This document shows, in pieces, positions 33,412 through 43,400 of a stretch of DNA of 64,000 nucleotides. A model generated the notes under the pieces. That model worked only from the letters and a program-made list of their open reading frames with translations, was not told the origin of the DNA and searched no databases. Positions within the stretch are counted from its first letter, which is position 1. Every line of letters starts with the position of its first letter. The position numbers and the translations under genes are program-made. Origin of the DNA: Collimonas fungivorans Ter331 (GTDB taxonomy: Bacteria > Pseudomonadota > Gammaproteobacteria > Burkholderiales > Burkholderiaceae_D); assembly GCF_000221045.1 (NCBI RefSeq), contig NC_015856.1, positions 2,686,542 through 2,750,541 on the forward strand, given 5' to 3'.

Positions 33412-35744
33412 GCGCCGCTTTCGATTTCGCAAAAGATAACGCTAACACCGAAGTCGCTTCCATGAGCCGCCGTACCTGGCTCAAGGGAGTCGGCGCGTTT
33501 ACTGGACTGGCGCTGACAGTCGGCGTGAACGGCCTGGTGATGGCGGCCAACGCTGCTGCTCCGGCAAAAAAATACGGCGGCGCCAGCATGCCTGGCGGCA
33601 CTGTCAACGATCCCCTGATTTTTGTCTCGATAGGCGCCGACGGCATCGTCACCATCATTGCCCATCGCTCCGAAATGGGCCAGGGCATCCGCACCAGCCT
33701 GCCGCTGGTGGTAGCCGACGAACTCGACGCCGACTGGGGCCGGGTGCGCGTAGTGCAAGCCAACGCCGACGAAAGCCGCTACGGCAACCAGAATACCGAC
33801 GGCTCGCGCAGCATGCGCCATTTCTTCACACCGATGCGCCAGGTCGGCGCCACCGCGCGCCTGATGCTGATCTCCGCCGCGGCCGCGCGATGGAACGTGC
33901 CGGCAGCGGAAATCACCACCAAGAATCATGAAGTGCTGCACGCCAAGAGCAACCGCAAGCTGGGTTACGGCGAACTGGCCGTTGACGCCGCCAAGCTGCA
34001 AGTGCCGGCGCAAGTACAGCTGAAAGATCCTTCGCAGTTCCGCTACATCGGCAAGGATGCGTTCGGCAGCGTCGATTTCCGCAACATCGTCACCGGCAAT
34101 ACCCAGTACGGCATCGATACCCGCCTGGAAGGCATGCTGTACGCGGTGGTCGCACGGCCGCCGGTGTACGGCGGCAAAGTGGCCAGCTTCGATCCTGCCG
34201 AAGCCCTGAAGATCCCGGGCGTGGTGAAGGTCATCGAGCTCAAGGGCAGCCCGCCGCCGGCGAAATTCAATCCGCTGGGCGGCATTGCCGTAATTGCACG
34301 CAATACCTGGGCTGCCATCAAGGGCCGCGAAGCGTTGAAAATCACCTGGGACAACGGTCCGCACGGCGGCTACGATTCGACTGCGTTCAAGGTTACCTTG
34401 CAAGAAGCCGCGCGCAAGCCAGCCAAGGTGGTGCGCAATAGCGGCGACACCATGGCGGTTTTGGGACAAGCCGGCAAGCGTATCGAAGCCGAATATTACA
34501 TTCCGCACCTGGCCCACGCCACCATGGAACCGCCGGCCGCTACCGCGCGCACCGCCAACGGCAAATGCGAAGTCTGGGCTTGCGTGCAGGACCCGCAAGC
34601 TACGCGCGACACCGTTGCCGACCGCCTCGGCTGGAAGACGGCCGACGTCAAGGTCAACGTCACCCTGCTGGGCGGCGGTTTCGGCCGAAAATCCAAGCCT
34701 GACTTCGTGGCCGAAGCAGCGCTGCTGTCGCAAGCCATGGACGGCGTGCCGGTAAAAGTGACCTGGACGCGCGAAGACGATTTGCGCCATGACTACTTCC
34801 ATACCGTATCGCTGGAACACCTGGAAAGCACGCTCGACGCCAAGGGCAAGCCGCAAGCCTGGCTGCACCGCACCGCGGCGCCGACCATCGCCTCGACTTT
34901 CGTCGCCGGCGCCAAGGGCGAGCAGCCGGGCGAACTGGGCATGGGCGCGATCAACATCCCGTTCGTGATTCCCAACATCCGCATCGAGGCGCCCGAAGTC
35001 GAAGCACATACCCGCATCGGCTGGTTCCGTTCGGTCTACAACATCCCGCACGCATTTGCGGTGCAGTCGTTCGTGGCGGAACTGGCGGCCGCGGCCAAGC
35101 GCGACCATCGGGAATTCCTGCTGGAGCTGATAGGTCCGGCGCGCCAGATCAATCCGCAAGAAATGTCGGACACCACCAACTACGGTGAATCGCCGGTCTT
35201 GTATCCGCTCGATACCGGCCGCATGCGCGCCGTGGTGGAACTGGCGACCAAGGAAGCCGGCTGGGGCCGCAAGCTGCTCAAGGGCCATGGCCTCGGCCTG
35301 GCCGTCGCGTACAGCTTCATGTCTTATGTGGCAGCGGTGATCGAGGTGGTGGTCGCCGATGACGGCACGATCAGCATTCCACGGGTCGACATGGCGATCG
35401 ATTGCGGCCCGCAGATCACGCCGGACCGGATCCGCTCGCAAGTCGAAGGCGCCTGCATCATGGGCCTGAGCCTGGCGCTGACCGGAGAAATCACCTTCAA
35501 GAACGGCAGCGCGGAACAAGGCAACTTCCACGAGTACGAAGTGCTGCGCGCGTTCAGCGCCCCGCGCGACCTGCGGGTCCACATGGTGCCGCACAAGTCC
35601 AGCATGTACGACACCATGCCGCTGGGCGGCGTCGGCGAACCGGGCACGCCGCCTATCGCTCCGGCCTTGTGCAACGCCATTTTCGCGGCCACCGGCAAAC
35701 GCATCCGTAACCTGCCGATCCGGGACCAGGCGAAAAAGAGCTGA
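33408..35744 (+). CDS. Molybdopterin-binding large subunit (IorB-like, xanthine dehydrogenase family)
   Basis: 778 residues. An RR-motif signal ([20 protein letters not shown], from residue 19) suggests Tat export of the folded complex. Family segments include [32 protein letters not shown], and the catalytic-Glu region [15 protein letters not shown] near the C-terminus. No cytochrome c subunit, cofactor maturation (XdhC-like) or regulator gene is adjacent, so these must be elsewhere. The substrate (N-heterocycle or aldehyde) is not determinable. Confidence 0.9.
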   Translation: MSAAFDFAKDNANTEVASMSRRTWLKGVGAFTGLALTVGVNGLVMAANAAAPAKKYGGASMPGGTVNDPLIFVSIGADGIVTIIAHRSEMGQGIRTSLPLVVADELDADWGRVRVVQANADESRYGNQNTDGSRSMRHFFTPMRQVGATARLMLISAAAARWNVPAAEITTKNHEVLHAKSNRKLGYGELAVDAAKLQVPAQVQLKDPSQFRYIGKDAFGSVDFRNIVTGNTQYGIDTRLEGMLYAVVARPPVYGGKVASFDPAEALKIPGVVKVIELKGSPPPAKFNPLGGIAVIARNTWAAIKGREALKITWDNGPHGGYDSTAFKVTLQEAARKPAKVVRNSGDTMAVLGQAGKRIEAEYYIPHLAHATMEPPAATARTANGKCEVWACVQDPQATRDTVADRLGWKTADVKVNVTLLGGGFGRKSKPDFVAEAALLSQAMDGVPVKVTWTREDDLRHDYFHTVSLEHLESTLDAKGKPQAWLHRTAAPTIASTFVAGAKGEQPGELGMGAINIPFVIPNIRIEAPEVEAHTRIGWFRSVYNIPHAFAVQSFVAELAAAAKRDHREFLLELIGPARQINPQEMSDTTNYGESPVLYPLDTGRMRAVVELATKEAGWGRKLLKGHGLGLAVAYSFMSYVAAVIEVVVADDGTISIPRVDMAIDCGPQITPDRIRSQVEGACIMGLSLALTGEITFKNGSAEQGNFHEYEVLRAFSAPRDLRVHMVPHKSSMYDTMPLGGVGEPGTPPIAPALCNAIFAATGKRIRNLPIRDQAKKS

Positions 35745-35765
35745 CTGTAAAAACCAGCTGCAAAG

Positions 35766-35797
35766 AACGGCCATGCGACTTGTCGTGCATGGCCGTT
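35766..35797. terminator. Bidirectional terminator between iorB-like gene and pvdF
   Basis: AACGGCCATGC (35766-35776) pairs perfectly with GCATGGCCGTT (35787-35797), 10-nt loop, followed by a T-run on the plus strand. It closes both the iorAB operon and the siderophore operon that ends at 35805. Confidence 0.85.
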
Positions 35798-35804
35798 TTT
35801 ATTG

Positions 35805-36626
35805 CTACCGATGGATCTTGACGAGGCCTTCGTGCAGCGCTGGAAACAGGCTGCGGTTGAAATTGTTCCAGCGCAGTTCCAGGATCGTGTCTTCCTTGTC
35901 GATTTCGGTTTTCAGGACGTCGTGGATCACTTCGCCGGAATCGATGCCGTTGTCGACATAATGGAAGGAAGCGCCGGTCATGTAGAGCGGCGTCACCGGC
36001 ACCATTTCCATGGTTTGCCAGTTGACCACTTTCTTGCCGCGCGCGCCGTGCAATGCATCCAGCGTCGCATAGGCGCCGCGCCGCTCGTACGGCGAATCCG
36101 CACGCGTGACGCCGGGGTGGATATTAACGATCTTCCGCTCGAACAGGCTGCCCGGCCGCACCAGCTCGTCCAGGATAATCAGCAAGCCGTCCAGCACGAC
36201 GATGTCAGCCTCCAGTTCGACCAAGGTATCGAGCAGCTTCTTTTCGAACGCGCTCTTCCCTGCCGCACGCTCCGGCGCATGCATTCCAAGCTGCCGGTAG
36301 GCCGACGGAATCGCCAGCAGCAGCTCATTCACCGGCTGCCCTTGCACGCTCAACTCCGGTGGATAGAACCAGCGTTTGCCTGGCTCATAAGAGAAACCAT
36401 AGTCCCTCAGTTTCTCACGGTCGACAGCCGAATCGGCATCGTCGTCGTAGATGACTTTTTCCAGAGAATACATGTCTCCCAGCTCGGTCTGATTGAGTGC
36501 TTCAACCAGGTATTCGAGCACCGATTTCATGTAGCGCGCACCGTTCTTGTACGCGACCTCTTGTCCTGCCCTGTCGGCCGCCGCATTTCTCAGCGACCAG
36601 ATATAAACGAGTTTTTTCTTTGGCAT
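35805..36626 (-). CDS. pvdF: N5-hydroxyornithine transformylase (PvdF-like)
   Basis: 273 residues from ATG 36626 (AGGA nine nt upstream); in-frame ATGs at 36641 and 36653 are less well placed. The length equals that of PvdF (~275). A formyltransferase-like core is visible: ADIVVLDGLLIILDELV, then NIHPGVTRADSPYERRG, where relatives place catalytic Asn/His residues. It adds a formyl group to N5-hydroxyornithine before or during NRPS loading. It is the last gene of the orbI-orbJ-pvdA-receptor-pvdF operon, 90 nt after the receptor. Confidence 0.9.
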   Translation of the reverse strand: MPKKKLVYIWSLRNAAADRAGQEVAYKNGARYMKSVLEYLVEALNQTELGDMYSLEKVIYDDDADSAVDREKLRDYGFSYEPGKRWFYPPELSVQGQPVNELLLAIPSAYRQLGMHAPERAAGKSAFEKKLLDTLVELEADIVVLDGLLIILDELVRPGSLFERKIVNIHPGVTRADSPYERRGAYATLDALHGARGKKVVNWQTMEMVPVTPLYMTGASFHYVDNGIDSGEVIHDVLKTEIDKEDTILELRWNNFNRSLFPALHEGLVKIHR

Positions 36627-36716
36627 AGATGTCCTGTCCATTCGAGTAATCAATTATCCGCATCGGCCCCGCACTGAAAGATGCCAATCAGCGCAGGGCC
36701 GCGTCATTACCAGTTG

Positions 36717-38942
36717 TTACCAGTTGTACTTTGCGCTAGCGACCAGCGTACGCTGGTTACCGTAGAAGCAAGTGTTCTCCGACTGGCAGCCGCTGACGTA
36801 AGTGCGATTGAACAGGTTCGTCGCATTCAGCGTCAGGCGCCAGTTTGGCAAGTCATAGTGGATGCCGGCGTCAAACACCGTGTAGCTCGGTACATACAGT
36901 GAATTGTCGGAAGCCCCGGCAGCGCCGCTCTGGTAACGGATGCCGGCGCCCGCGCCGAATCCGGCCAGCGCACCTGTGCGCCAGGTCCAGTCGCCCCACA
37001 GCGAGGCCATCTGGCGCGGCCGCGGAATATCGACCGGCCACTTGCCCAGCGACGCATCATTGGCCTTGGTGTTCTTCACATCCTGGTAGACGTAGGCGGA
37101 AATGATGGAGAATTCACGCGAGAGATTGCCCACCGCGCTGAACTCGACCCCGCGCGAGCGCACTTCGCCGCTCTGCACCGACAAGCTTCCGGTCGGATCG
37201 AGCGGATCCGGCGTCTGCACATTGGTCTGGTAGATCTGGTACAGCGCGCCGTTCAGCATCAGGTTCTTGCCGGCCGGCTGCCAGCGCAGGCCCGCTTCGA
37301 TCTGGCGTCCCTTACTTGGCGCAGCCAGTCCGCCGTTGGCCAACTTGACGCCGATGATCGGGTTGAACGAAGTCGAGTAGCTGACATACGGCGACAAGCC
37401 GTAATCGCCCAGGTAGACCAGCCCGACGCGGCCGGAGAAGGCATGGTCGTCCTGCTGGAACTGGGTGCCGCCGGCGATATCGTTCTGCTTGGTGTTGCTC
37501 CAGTCCTGGCGGCCGCCGAAGGTCAGCGCCCAGCGCCGCCATTTGATCTGGTCTTGCGCATACAGGCCGAACATGTTCAGCGTGGTCTTGGTGTAGGTGC
37601 GCGGGAAAGCATCCGGGCCGGTCAGCATGTCGTTGGTGATCGGGACGTATACCGGGTTGTACATGTTGAGGCTGGTGCCGGTCGTCATCCACTCGCTGTC
37701 GGTCGTGCTCTGGCGGTTGTATTCGGCGCCGACCAGCACTGTATGTTCAAACGGGCCGCTGTTGAACTTGGCTTGCGCCTGGTTGTCGATGTCGAAGCGG
37801 CTGTAGTTGAGCTGGTACAGGCCGGCGTAACGCAACAGCGTCTGCTGCGACGGGTCGGCGGAATCCAGGCCGCCGCCGAATACCTGGCCCTGGTCGAGCG
37901 ACAGATGCATCAGGCGGGTATTCTGGCGGAAGGTCCAGACCGGATCGAACTTGTGCTCGAACTGGTAACCGGCCGACCATTGTTTCTTGCGGTAGTGCGA
38001 AAAAGTTGGGTCGCCGGTATAGAGGTTCTCGGAAATCTTGCCGTTCGGGTTGGGCAGGATAGTGCCCTGCGCCGGCAGGAAATTGTTGGAGGCGTCGCCC
38101 CAGTCCTGCAGGTAAGTTACGGCGGCAGTGAGCGAAGTGCTGGCGTCCGGCTGCCAACGGATCGATGGCGAGAATGCTACCCGCTGCTCGGCATGCGGTC
38201 CCGTCAGCGAATTGCCGTCGCGGCCGAGGCCGACGAAACGGTACGACAGCGTACCGTCCTGGTCGATCTTGTCGCCGATGTCGACTGCTACCTGTTTCCG
38301 GGCATAGTCGCCGACCTGCACCTGCAGTTCGCGAATGCGCTCGCCATTCGCCAGCTTGCTCTGGACATCGACGATGGCGCCCGGATCGCCCTGGCCGTAC
38401 AGCACCGAAGTCGGGCCGCGCAGCACGCTGATGCTGTCGATCATGTAGGGATCGACACGCCAGCTCGCCAGGTTCAGGGTACTTGGCACTTGCAGGCCGT
38501 TAACGAACACGCTAGGCGTAAAACCGCGCAATACGGAATACCAGTCGGACCGCACTTCCGACCCGTACGACGAAAAGCCCGGAATATAGCGCAGCGCATC
38601 GTTGATGCTGGCCGCGCCGGTTTGCTCGATCTGGGCCGCGGTGACGACGTTGATCGTCTGCGGGATCTCGTTGAGCGGCGTATCGGTTTTTGTGCCGCTC
38701 GCGCTGCGCCGCGCCACCAGGCCGACGATGCCGTCATCGTCTGCTCCTGCATTGACATTGATGACGGGCAGCGTGCTGTCCGTCTTGCTCTCTGTTTTTT
38801 TCTCTGCTTTGCTATTTTTCTGCGTGTCGTTTGCCGGCTGTGCCGCCTGCTGAGCGTGCGCATAACCAGCTGCCGTTGCCTCCAGCAACATACTTGCAGC
38901 AACAGCGATTGCACGCCGACGCGTACCTGTTATCCATTCCAT
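36717..38942 (-). CDS. orbA: TonB-dependent ferric siderophore receptor (OrbA/FhuA-type)
   Basis: 741 residues. Signal peptide, then a TonB-box-like region (LPVINVNAG) and a siderophore-subtype plug (TPLNEIPQTINVVTAAQI, RGFTPSVFVNGLQVP, SVLRGPTSVLYGQGDPGAIVDV). The barrel ends in AKYNW. Its location inside the biosynthesis operon, between pvdA and pvdF, shows that it takes up this locus's own product. The stop codon lies in a 10-bp tandem duplication (36707-36726), which does not change the protein. It is 59 nt downstream of pvdA. Confidence 0.92.
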   Translation of the reverse strand: MEWITGTRRRAIAVAASMLLEATAAGYAHAQQAAQPANDTQKNSKAEKKTESKTDSTLPVINVNAGADDDGIVGLVARRSASGTKTDTPLNEIPQTINVVTAAQIEQTGAASINDALRYIPGFSSYGSEVRSDWYSVLRGFTPSVFVNGLQVPSTLNLASWRVDPYMIDSISVLRGPTSVLYGQGDPGAIVDVQSKLANGERIRELQVQVGDYARKQVAVDIGDKIDQDGTLSYRFVGLGRDGNSLTGPHAEQRVAFSPSIRWQPDASTSLTAAVTYLQDWGDASNNFLPAQGTILPNPNGKISENLYTGDPTFSHYRKKQWSAGYQFEHKFDPVWTFRQNTRLMHLSLDQGQVFGGGLDSADPSQQTLLRYAGLYQLNYSRFDIDNQAQAKFNSGPFEHTVLVGAEYNRQSTTDSEWMTTGTSLNMYNPVYVPITNDMLTGPDAFPRTYTKTTLNMFGLYAQDQIKWRRWALTFGGRQDWSNTKQNDIAGGTQFQQDDHAFSGRVGLVYLGDYGLSPYVSYSTSFNPIIGVKLANGGLAAPSKGRQIEAGLRWQPAGKNLMLNGALYQIYQTNVQTPDPLDPTGSLSVQSGEVRSRGVEFSAVGNLSREFSIISAYVYQDVKNTKANDASLGKWPVDIPRPRQMASLWGDWTWRTGALAGFGAGAGIRYQSGAAGASDNSLYVPSYTVFDAGIHYDLPNWRLTLNATNLFNRTYVSGCQSENTCFYGNQRTLVASAKYNW

Positions 38943-39001
38943 CTTCTACTACTCCCAGTTGCAATGCGGTTTGTTTTTTTGAAACTGCGCCGCTTTCCTT
39001 A

Positions 39002-40375
39002 TCAAAGGGCAGAGGCTATTCGGCCGCCGTCCACTCCGTTTTTCTGTTGCTCGATCATCGGACCGGACACCCGGTCCTGCTTTGCCCCCTGCACCAGCGA
39101 GGCAGTAATTTCATCCGAGCGCAGCGCCAGCACCGACAGCAGCGTATCGGACAAGCCGTGGCTGTCCTCGCAGCAGCCTTGCAGGTAGATGCGCGGCTTG
39201 AAGTTCGCCGGCGTGGTGAGCCGGTAGTCGCGCCCGACGTTGCCCTGGGCCAGCGCATCGCCCAGGTATGGCGCCAGTCCGTCCAGCAGTCCAAGATGGT
39301 TGGCGCGGCCGTAGCCGGTCGCCAGCACCAGCGCGTCAAACCGTTCGGCGCAGGCGTGGCCGCTCAGGCGGTCGCGCAAGGTCAGCTCGACCTGGCCGTT
39401 GCTATTGCGTACGGCGGCTTCGATCGCCGTATTCGCCAGCAGGCGATGGCGCGGTTCGGCGGCCACGTTCTGCAAGTACAGCATTTCGTAGATTTGTTCG
39501 ATCAGCGAACGGTCGACCACCGCATAATTGGTGTCGCGGAAACGGTCGATCAGCGAGCGCCGCACGTCTTTCGCCTGCGCGTAGACAATGTCGGTGTACG
39601 CCGGGCTGAAAATCTCGTTGACAAACGGGCTGTCGTCGGCCGGCTTCAGCGCGCTGGAACGTATCACCATGCTGACATCGACGCCTGGATAACGGCGCGT
39701 CAGGTCGACGAACACTTCGGCAGCGCTCTGCCCCGCCCCGATCACTGCGATCCGCTTACGTGGACCGTTCTGCGGAGCGCCTACCACGCGGTCGATGGAA
39801 GTCAGGTAATTCGAGGTATGGATCACATTGTACGGGCCGAGCGTGGCAAACATTTCCGGAATCCTTGCCGAACCGCCGATGCCGACCGACAGCGCATGCG
39901 TCACGCGCTGCCACTCGCGGCCTGCCTCATCGCGTGAAAACACGCGCAAGGCATTGACCTGGCCGCTGTTGTCTGTCGCCGCTACCGGTTCAATCCCGAC
40001 TACGGTCTCGCCGTAATGCACGCGCTCGTCAAAAGCCTGGGCCACCCAGTTCAGGTAATCGTGGAATTCGACCCGGGTCGGATAGAAGCTTTTCAGGTTG
40101 ACGAAATCGGGCAGGCGGCCGCGTTCGAACAGATAGTTGATGAACGTGAAGCGGCTCTTCGGATCGCGCAAGGTGACCAGATCCTTGAGGAAGGAAATCT
40201 GCATCCGGCAATCGTCCAGCAGCATGCCGCGGTGCCAGCCGAATTCCGGCTGCCGCTCGACAAAACAATGGTTCAGGTGCGATGCGCCGGCCTCTTCGGC
40301 AAGGCGGACGGCAAGCGAAAGATTGGACGGCCCGAAGCCGACGCCAATCAGATCAAAAACACTATCTCGTTGCAT
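39002..40375 (-). CDS. pvdA: L-ornithine N5-monooxygenase
   Basis: 457 residues from ATG 40375 (MQRDSVFDLIGVGFGPSNLSL), with AAGGA upstream; an earlier ATG at 40549 would overlap the NRPS end. FAD-binding GVGFGPSN is at ~10-17, the NADPH motif AVIGAGQSAAEVF near 215, and the ATGYGRAN C-terminal motif near 370. It makes N5-hydroxyornithine, the iron-binding building block. It follows orbJ by 91 nt in the same operon. Confidence 0.94.
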   Translation of the reverse strand: MQRDSVFDLIGVGFGPSNLSLAVRLAEEAGASHLNHCFVERQPEFGWHRGMLLDDCRMQISFLKDLVTLRDPKSRFTFINYLFERGRLPDFVNLKSFYPTRVEFHDYLNWVAQAFDERVHYGETVVGIEPVAATDNSGQVNALRVFSRDEAGREWQRVTHALSVGIGGSARIPEMFATLGPYNVIHTSNYLTSIDRVVGAPQNGPRKRIAVIGAGQSAAEVFVDLTRRYPGVDVSMVIRSSALKPADDSPFVNEIFSPAYTDIVYAQAKDVRRSLIDRFRDTNYAVVDRSLIEQIYEMLYLQNVAAEPRHRLLANTAIEAAVRNSNGQVELTLRDRLSGHACAERFDALVLATGYGRANHLGLLDGLAPYLGDALAQGNVGRDYRLTTPANFKPRIYLQGCCEDSHGLSDTLLSVLALRSDEITASLVQGAKQDRVSGPMIEQQKNGVDGGRIASAL

Positions 40376-40466
40376 GTCTAAGTTCCTTATCAGTTTTACC
40401 CGACACGCCAGGCGTATCGATTGAAAAAATTCCAGGGCGACTGCGCCGGATCCGGAAAATCCGGTT

Positions 40467-43400
40467 TCAGCCTGCATCGCGCAGTTCCATTGCAACAGGG
40501 GACTGAGCTGCCAGACGTGCGCCCAGAACCGAAAAATATGGCATGGCAAATACCTCGACGATCGTCAGTGGGTAACCCGCCGCCTGCGCCGCATCGACGA
40601 AACGCACGATATCGAATGAAGTGGCGCCAGCTTCGAACAAATTGACGTCAAGCGGCGGCGTGTTGTCGTCGGACAGGTCATTCCAGATGCCTTGCAGCGC
40701 CAGGGCGAATTGCCTGGCTTCTGCATGCAGCTCCGTGATCTGATCTGTCTTTGCCGCTGCCATCTGTACCGGCGCCGGACGGGGGGTATCTGAGAAGCCC
40801 GGCTGGACTGTGCCTAGTTCTGCATGCGGCGCATCGACGAACTGGCGGAACACGTTCAGGTATCCCGCCGCAAGCGACTCGACAAACACGCCGTCGACCA
40901 GTTCATTGGCATACGAGAAGGCTCCGGTCACGCGGCCGTCGGCATGCTCGACAATGTCCAGTTCCAGCTCGAACACCACGCGATGCCGGACATCGTTGAA
41001 TTCGCTAAGCGCAAGGCCAGCCCAATCGCGTCCGGCAGCATCGACCGGACGCATATAGTTGAACATCACCTGGAACAAGGGATTGCCGATCGCCGCACGC
41101 GGCGTGCGCATCGCGGCAACCACATCGGAGAATGGCGTGTCCGCGTGGGCATAGGCAGCCAGCGCGGCGTCACGCACCGTAGCCAGAACCGTGGCGGGAG
41201 AATCCGCGCCGGCAAGCCGGGTACGCACCACCACTGCGTTGATGAACAATCCCAGCGCCAGGCGAGCGGCGTCGCCCGTCAATTCGCGCGTCGATGCCAG
41301 CACCCCGACCGGCTGGTCGGCCGCGCCGGTCGCACGATAAAACGCAATGTTCAGCGCCGCATGCAGCAGCATGGGCAGCGTCGCATGGTTCTCAAGCGCC
41401 ATTGCACGCGCGCCCTGGACCAGACCTGCGTCCAGCTCGAAGGTAATCCGGCTCGCTGACCAGCGCGGCGCGGCGACGCGTCCCACTGCCGGCGGCGGCA
41501 TGATGGTGGCTGGCGCATCGCCGAGGACATCGCGCCAAAACGCCAAACGTGCTCGCGGCGCCGCGATCGGCAATAGCGGCAGCGCCGGCAACGGTGCAGG
41601 CATCACTCGCGCGGGCGCGGAACCGGAAACCAGCGCTACGTATGTCGTGCGGACATCGTCGAACCACAGTTCAATCGACTGTCCGTCTGACACGATGTGA
41701 TGGACTACCAGCGACAGCACATGGTCGTCATGCGCCAGGCGCAGCAGCCGTACACGCCACAGCGGTCCTTCGCCAAGCAGATTGAATGGCGTCAGCGCAT
41801 CTTCGTCAGTCAAGGCGACCGCACGGCTTGCGGCCATCGAGGCGTCGCCAGCCAGGTCGACCGTCGGCAACACAACTTGCCAATGCGGATCGATACGCTG
41901 GCCCGGCAAGCCGCCGTTCCGCCCAACCAGCCTGGTACGCAGCGCCGGGTGACGTGCCGCGGCCAGAGAAAATGCCTGACGCAAAGCTTCGGCATCGAGC
42001 GGGCCGTTCAGGCGCATTGCAATCGGGATGTTGTACGCAGCGTTGTCGGGTTGCGTCCGCCACAAGAACCACAGGCCGAGTTGCGCAGCCGACAGCGGCA
42101 GCAAGCCGTCGGCATCCGCGTCGGCAACGACAGCCGCAGCATGGGAATCGTCTTCAGGCATCGGTTCCGTGCGGACCGAGGCCAGCACGCGCTGCGCATA
42201 TTGCGCCAAGGTCGGCGCTTCAAACAGCGCACGCACCGGCACATCGTGGCCGAGCCGCTCAGCCACCCGCGTCGCCACCCGCACCGCAGCCAGCGAATGG
42301 CCGCCCATCTCGAAGAAATGATCGGCGCGGCCGACCCGTTCGACACCCAGTATCTCGCGCCATATTTGCGCCACCGCAGTCTCTACGCCAGCGGTGGGCG
42401 ACTCGTACAGGCGCTCTACCCGTTTTGGCTCTGGCAATGCACCGCGGTCGACCTTGCTGTTGGTATTGCGCGGCAAGGCGTCGAGCACAATAATGTGCGC
42501 CGGCACCATGTAGTCAGGCAGCGTATGACGCAGATGGGCATCCAGCTCAGCCGCGTCCGCCGGCATCCGGCGCAGGCGCGCCTCGGCGCTCAGCTCGACA
42601 TAAGCCACCAGCGCAGCCTGTGCAGCCTTGCCGTGCACGATGGCCACGGCTTCGCGCACATCCTCATGCGCAGCCAGTTGGGCCTCGATCTCGCCCAGCT
42701 CGATACGCAGGCCGCGCAGCTTCACCTGGTGGTCAACCCGCCCGATAAAATCGAATACGCCGTCGGCGCGCCTTTTGACCAGGTCGCCCGTGCTGTAGAG
42801 CCGCGCACCAGGGGCTCCGAACGGATCCGGCACAAAACGTTCGGCGGTAAGTGCTGGCCGGTCGAGATACCCGCGCGCCACTCCCACCCCTTCCCCGCCC
42901 AGGAACAACTCGCCGATCACGCCAACCGGCAAGGGATTAAGTCGCGCATCCAGCACATGCGCGGTGCGCGCGCCGACCAGGGTGCCGATCGGCAGGTAGG
43001 CGCTGTCCGCCAGCCCGCCGATATCGTCATGCGGATAGAACATCCACAGCATCGGCGTGATGACGGTTTCGGTAGGACCATAACCATTAACGATGCGCAC
43101 TTTCGGGAAAGCTCGGCGCATCAGTGCGAACGCCTCGCGCGAGGTCGCTTCGCCGCCTACAGTCAGCGAACGCAAGGCAGGCGGCGCACCGTGCGCCAGC
43201 GCCCATTCTGCCAGCTGCGCGGCGCAGCCGGGCGGCACGTAGGTCATGGTGACGCCTTCGCGCACCATCATCTTGCAGGTCAGCGCCGGCGGCCAGAGCG
43301 TGTCGGCGGTCACCGCCACCGCGGCGCCCGACATGTACTGGGAAAACCATCCCTCGTGCGCACCGTCGAAATTGACCGACTGGAACAGCAGGAACACATC

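Noticed and set aside
33354-35774. Long open minus-strand frame (about 800 codons) antisense to the IorB-like gene
   Set aside because: High-GC shadow. Composition is dominated by Arg, His, Gly and Ala with no recognisable motif, and the plus strand encodes a complete, well-conserved enzyme.
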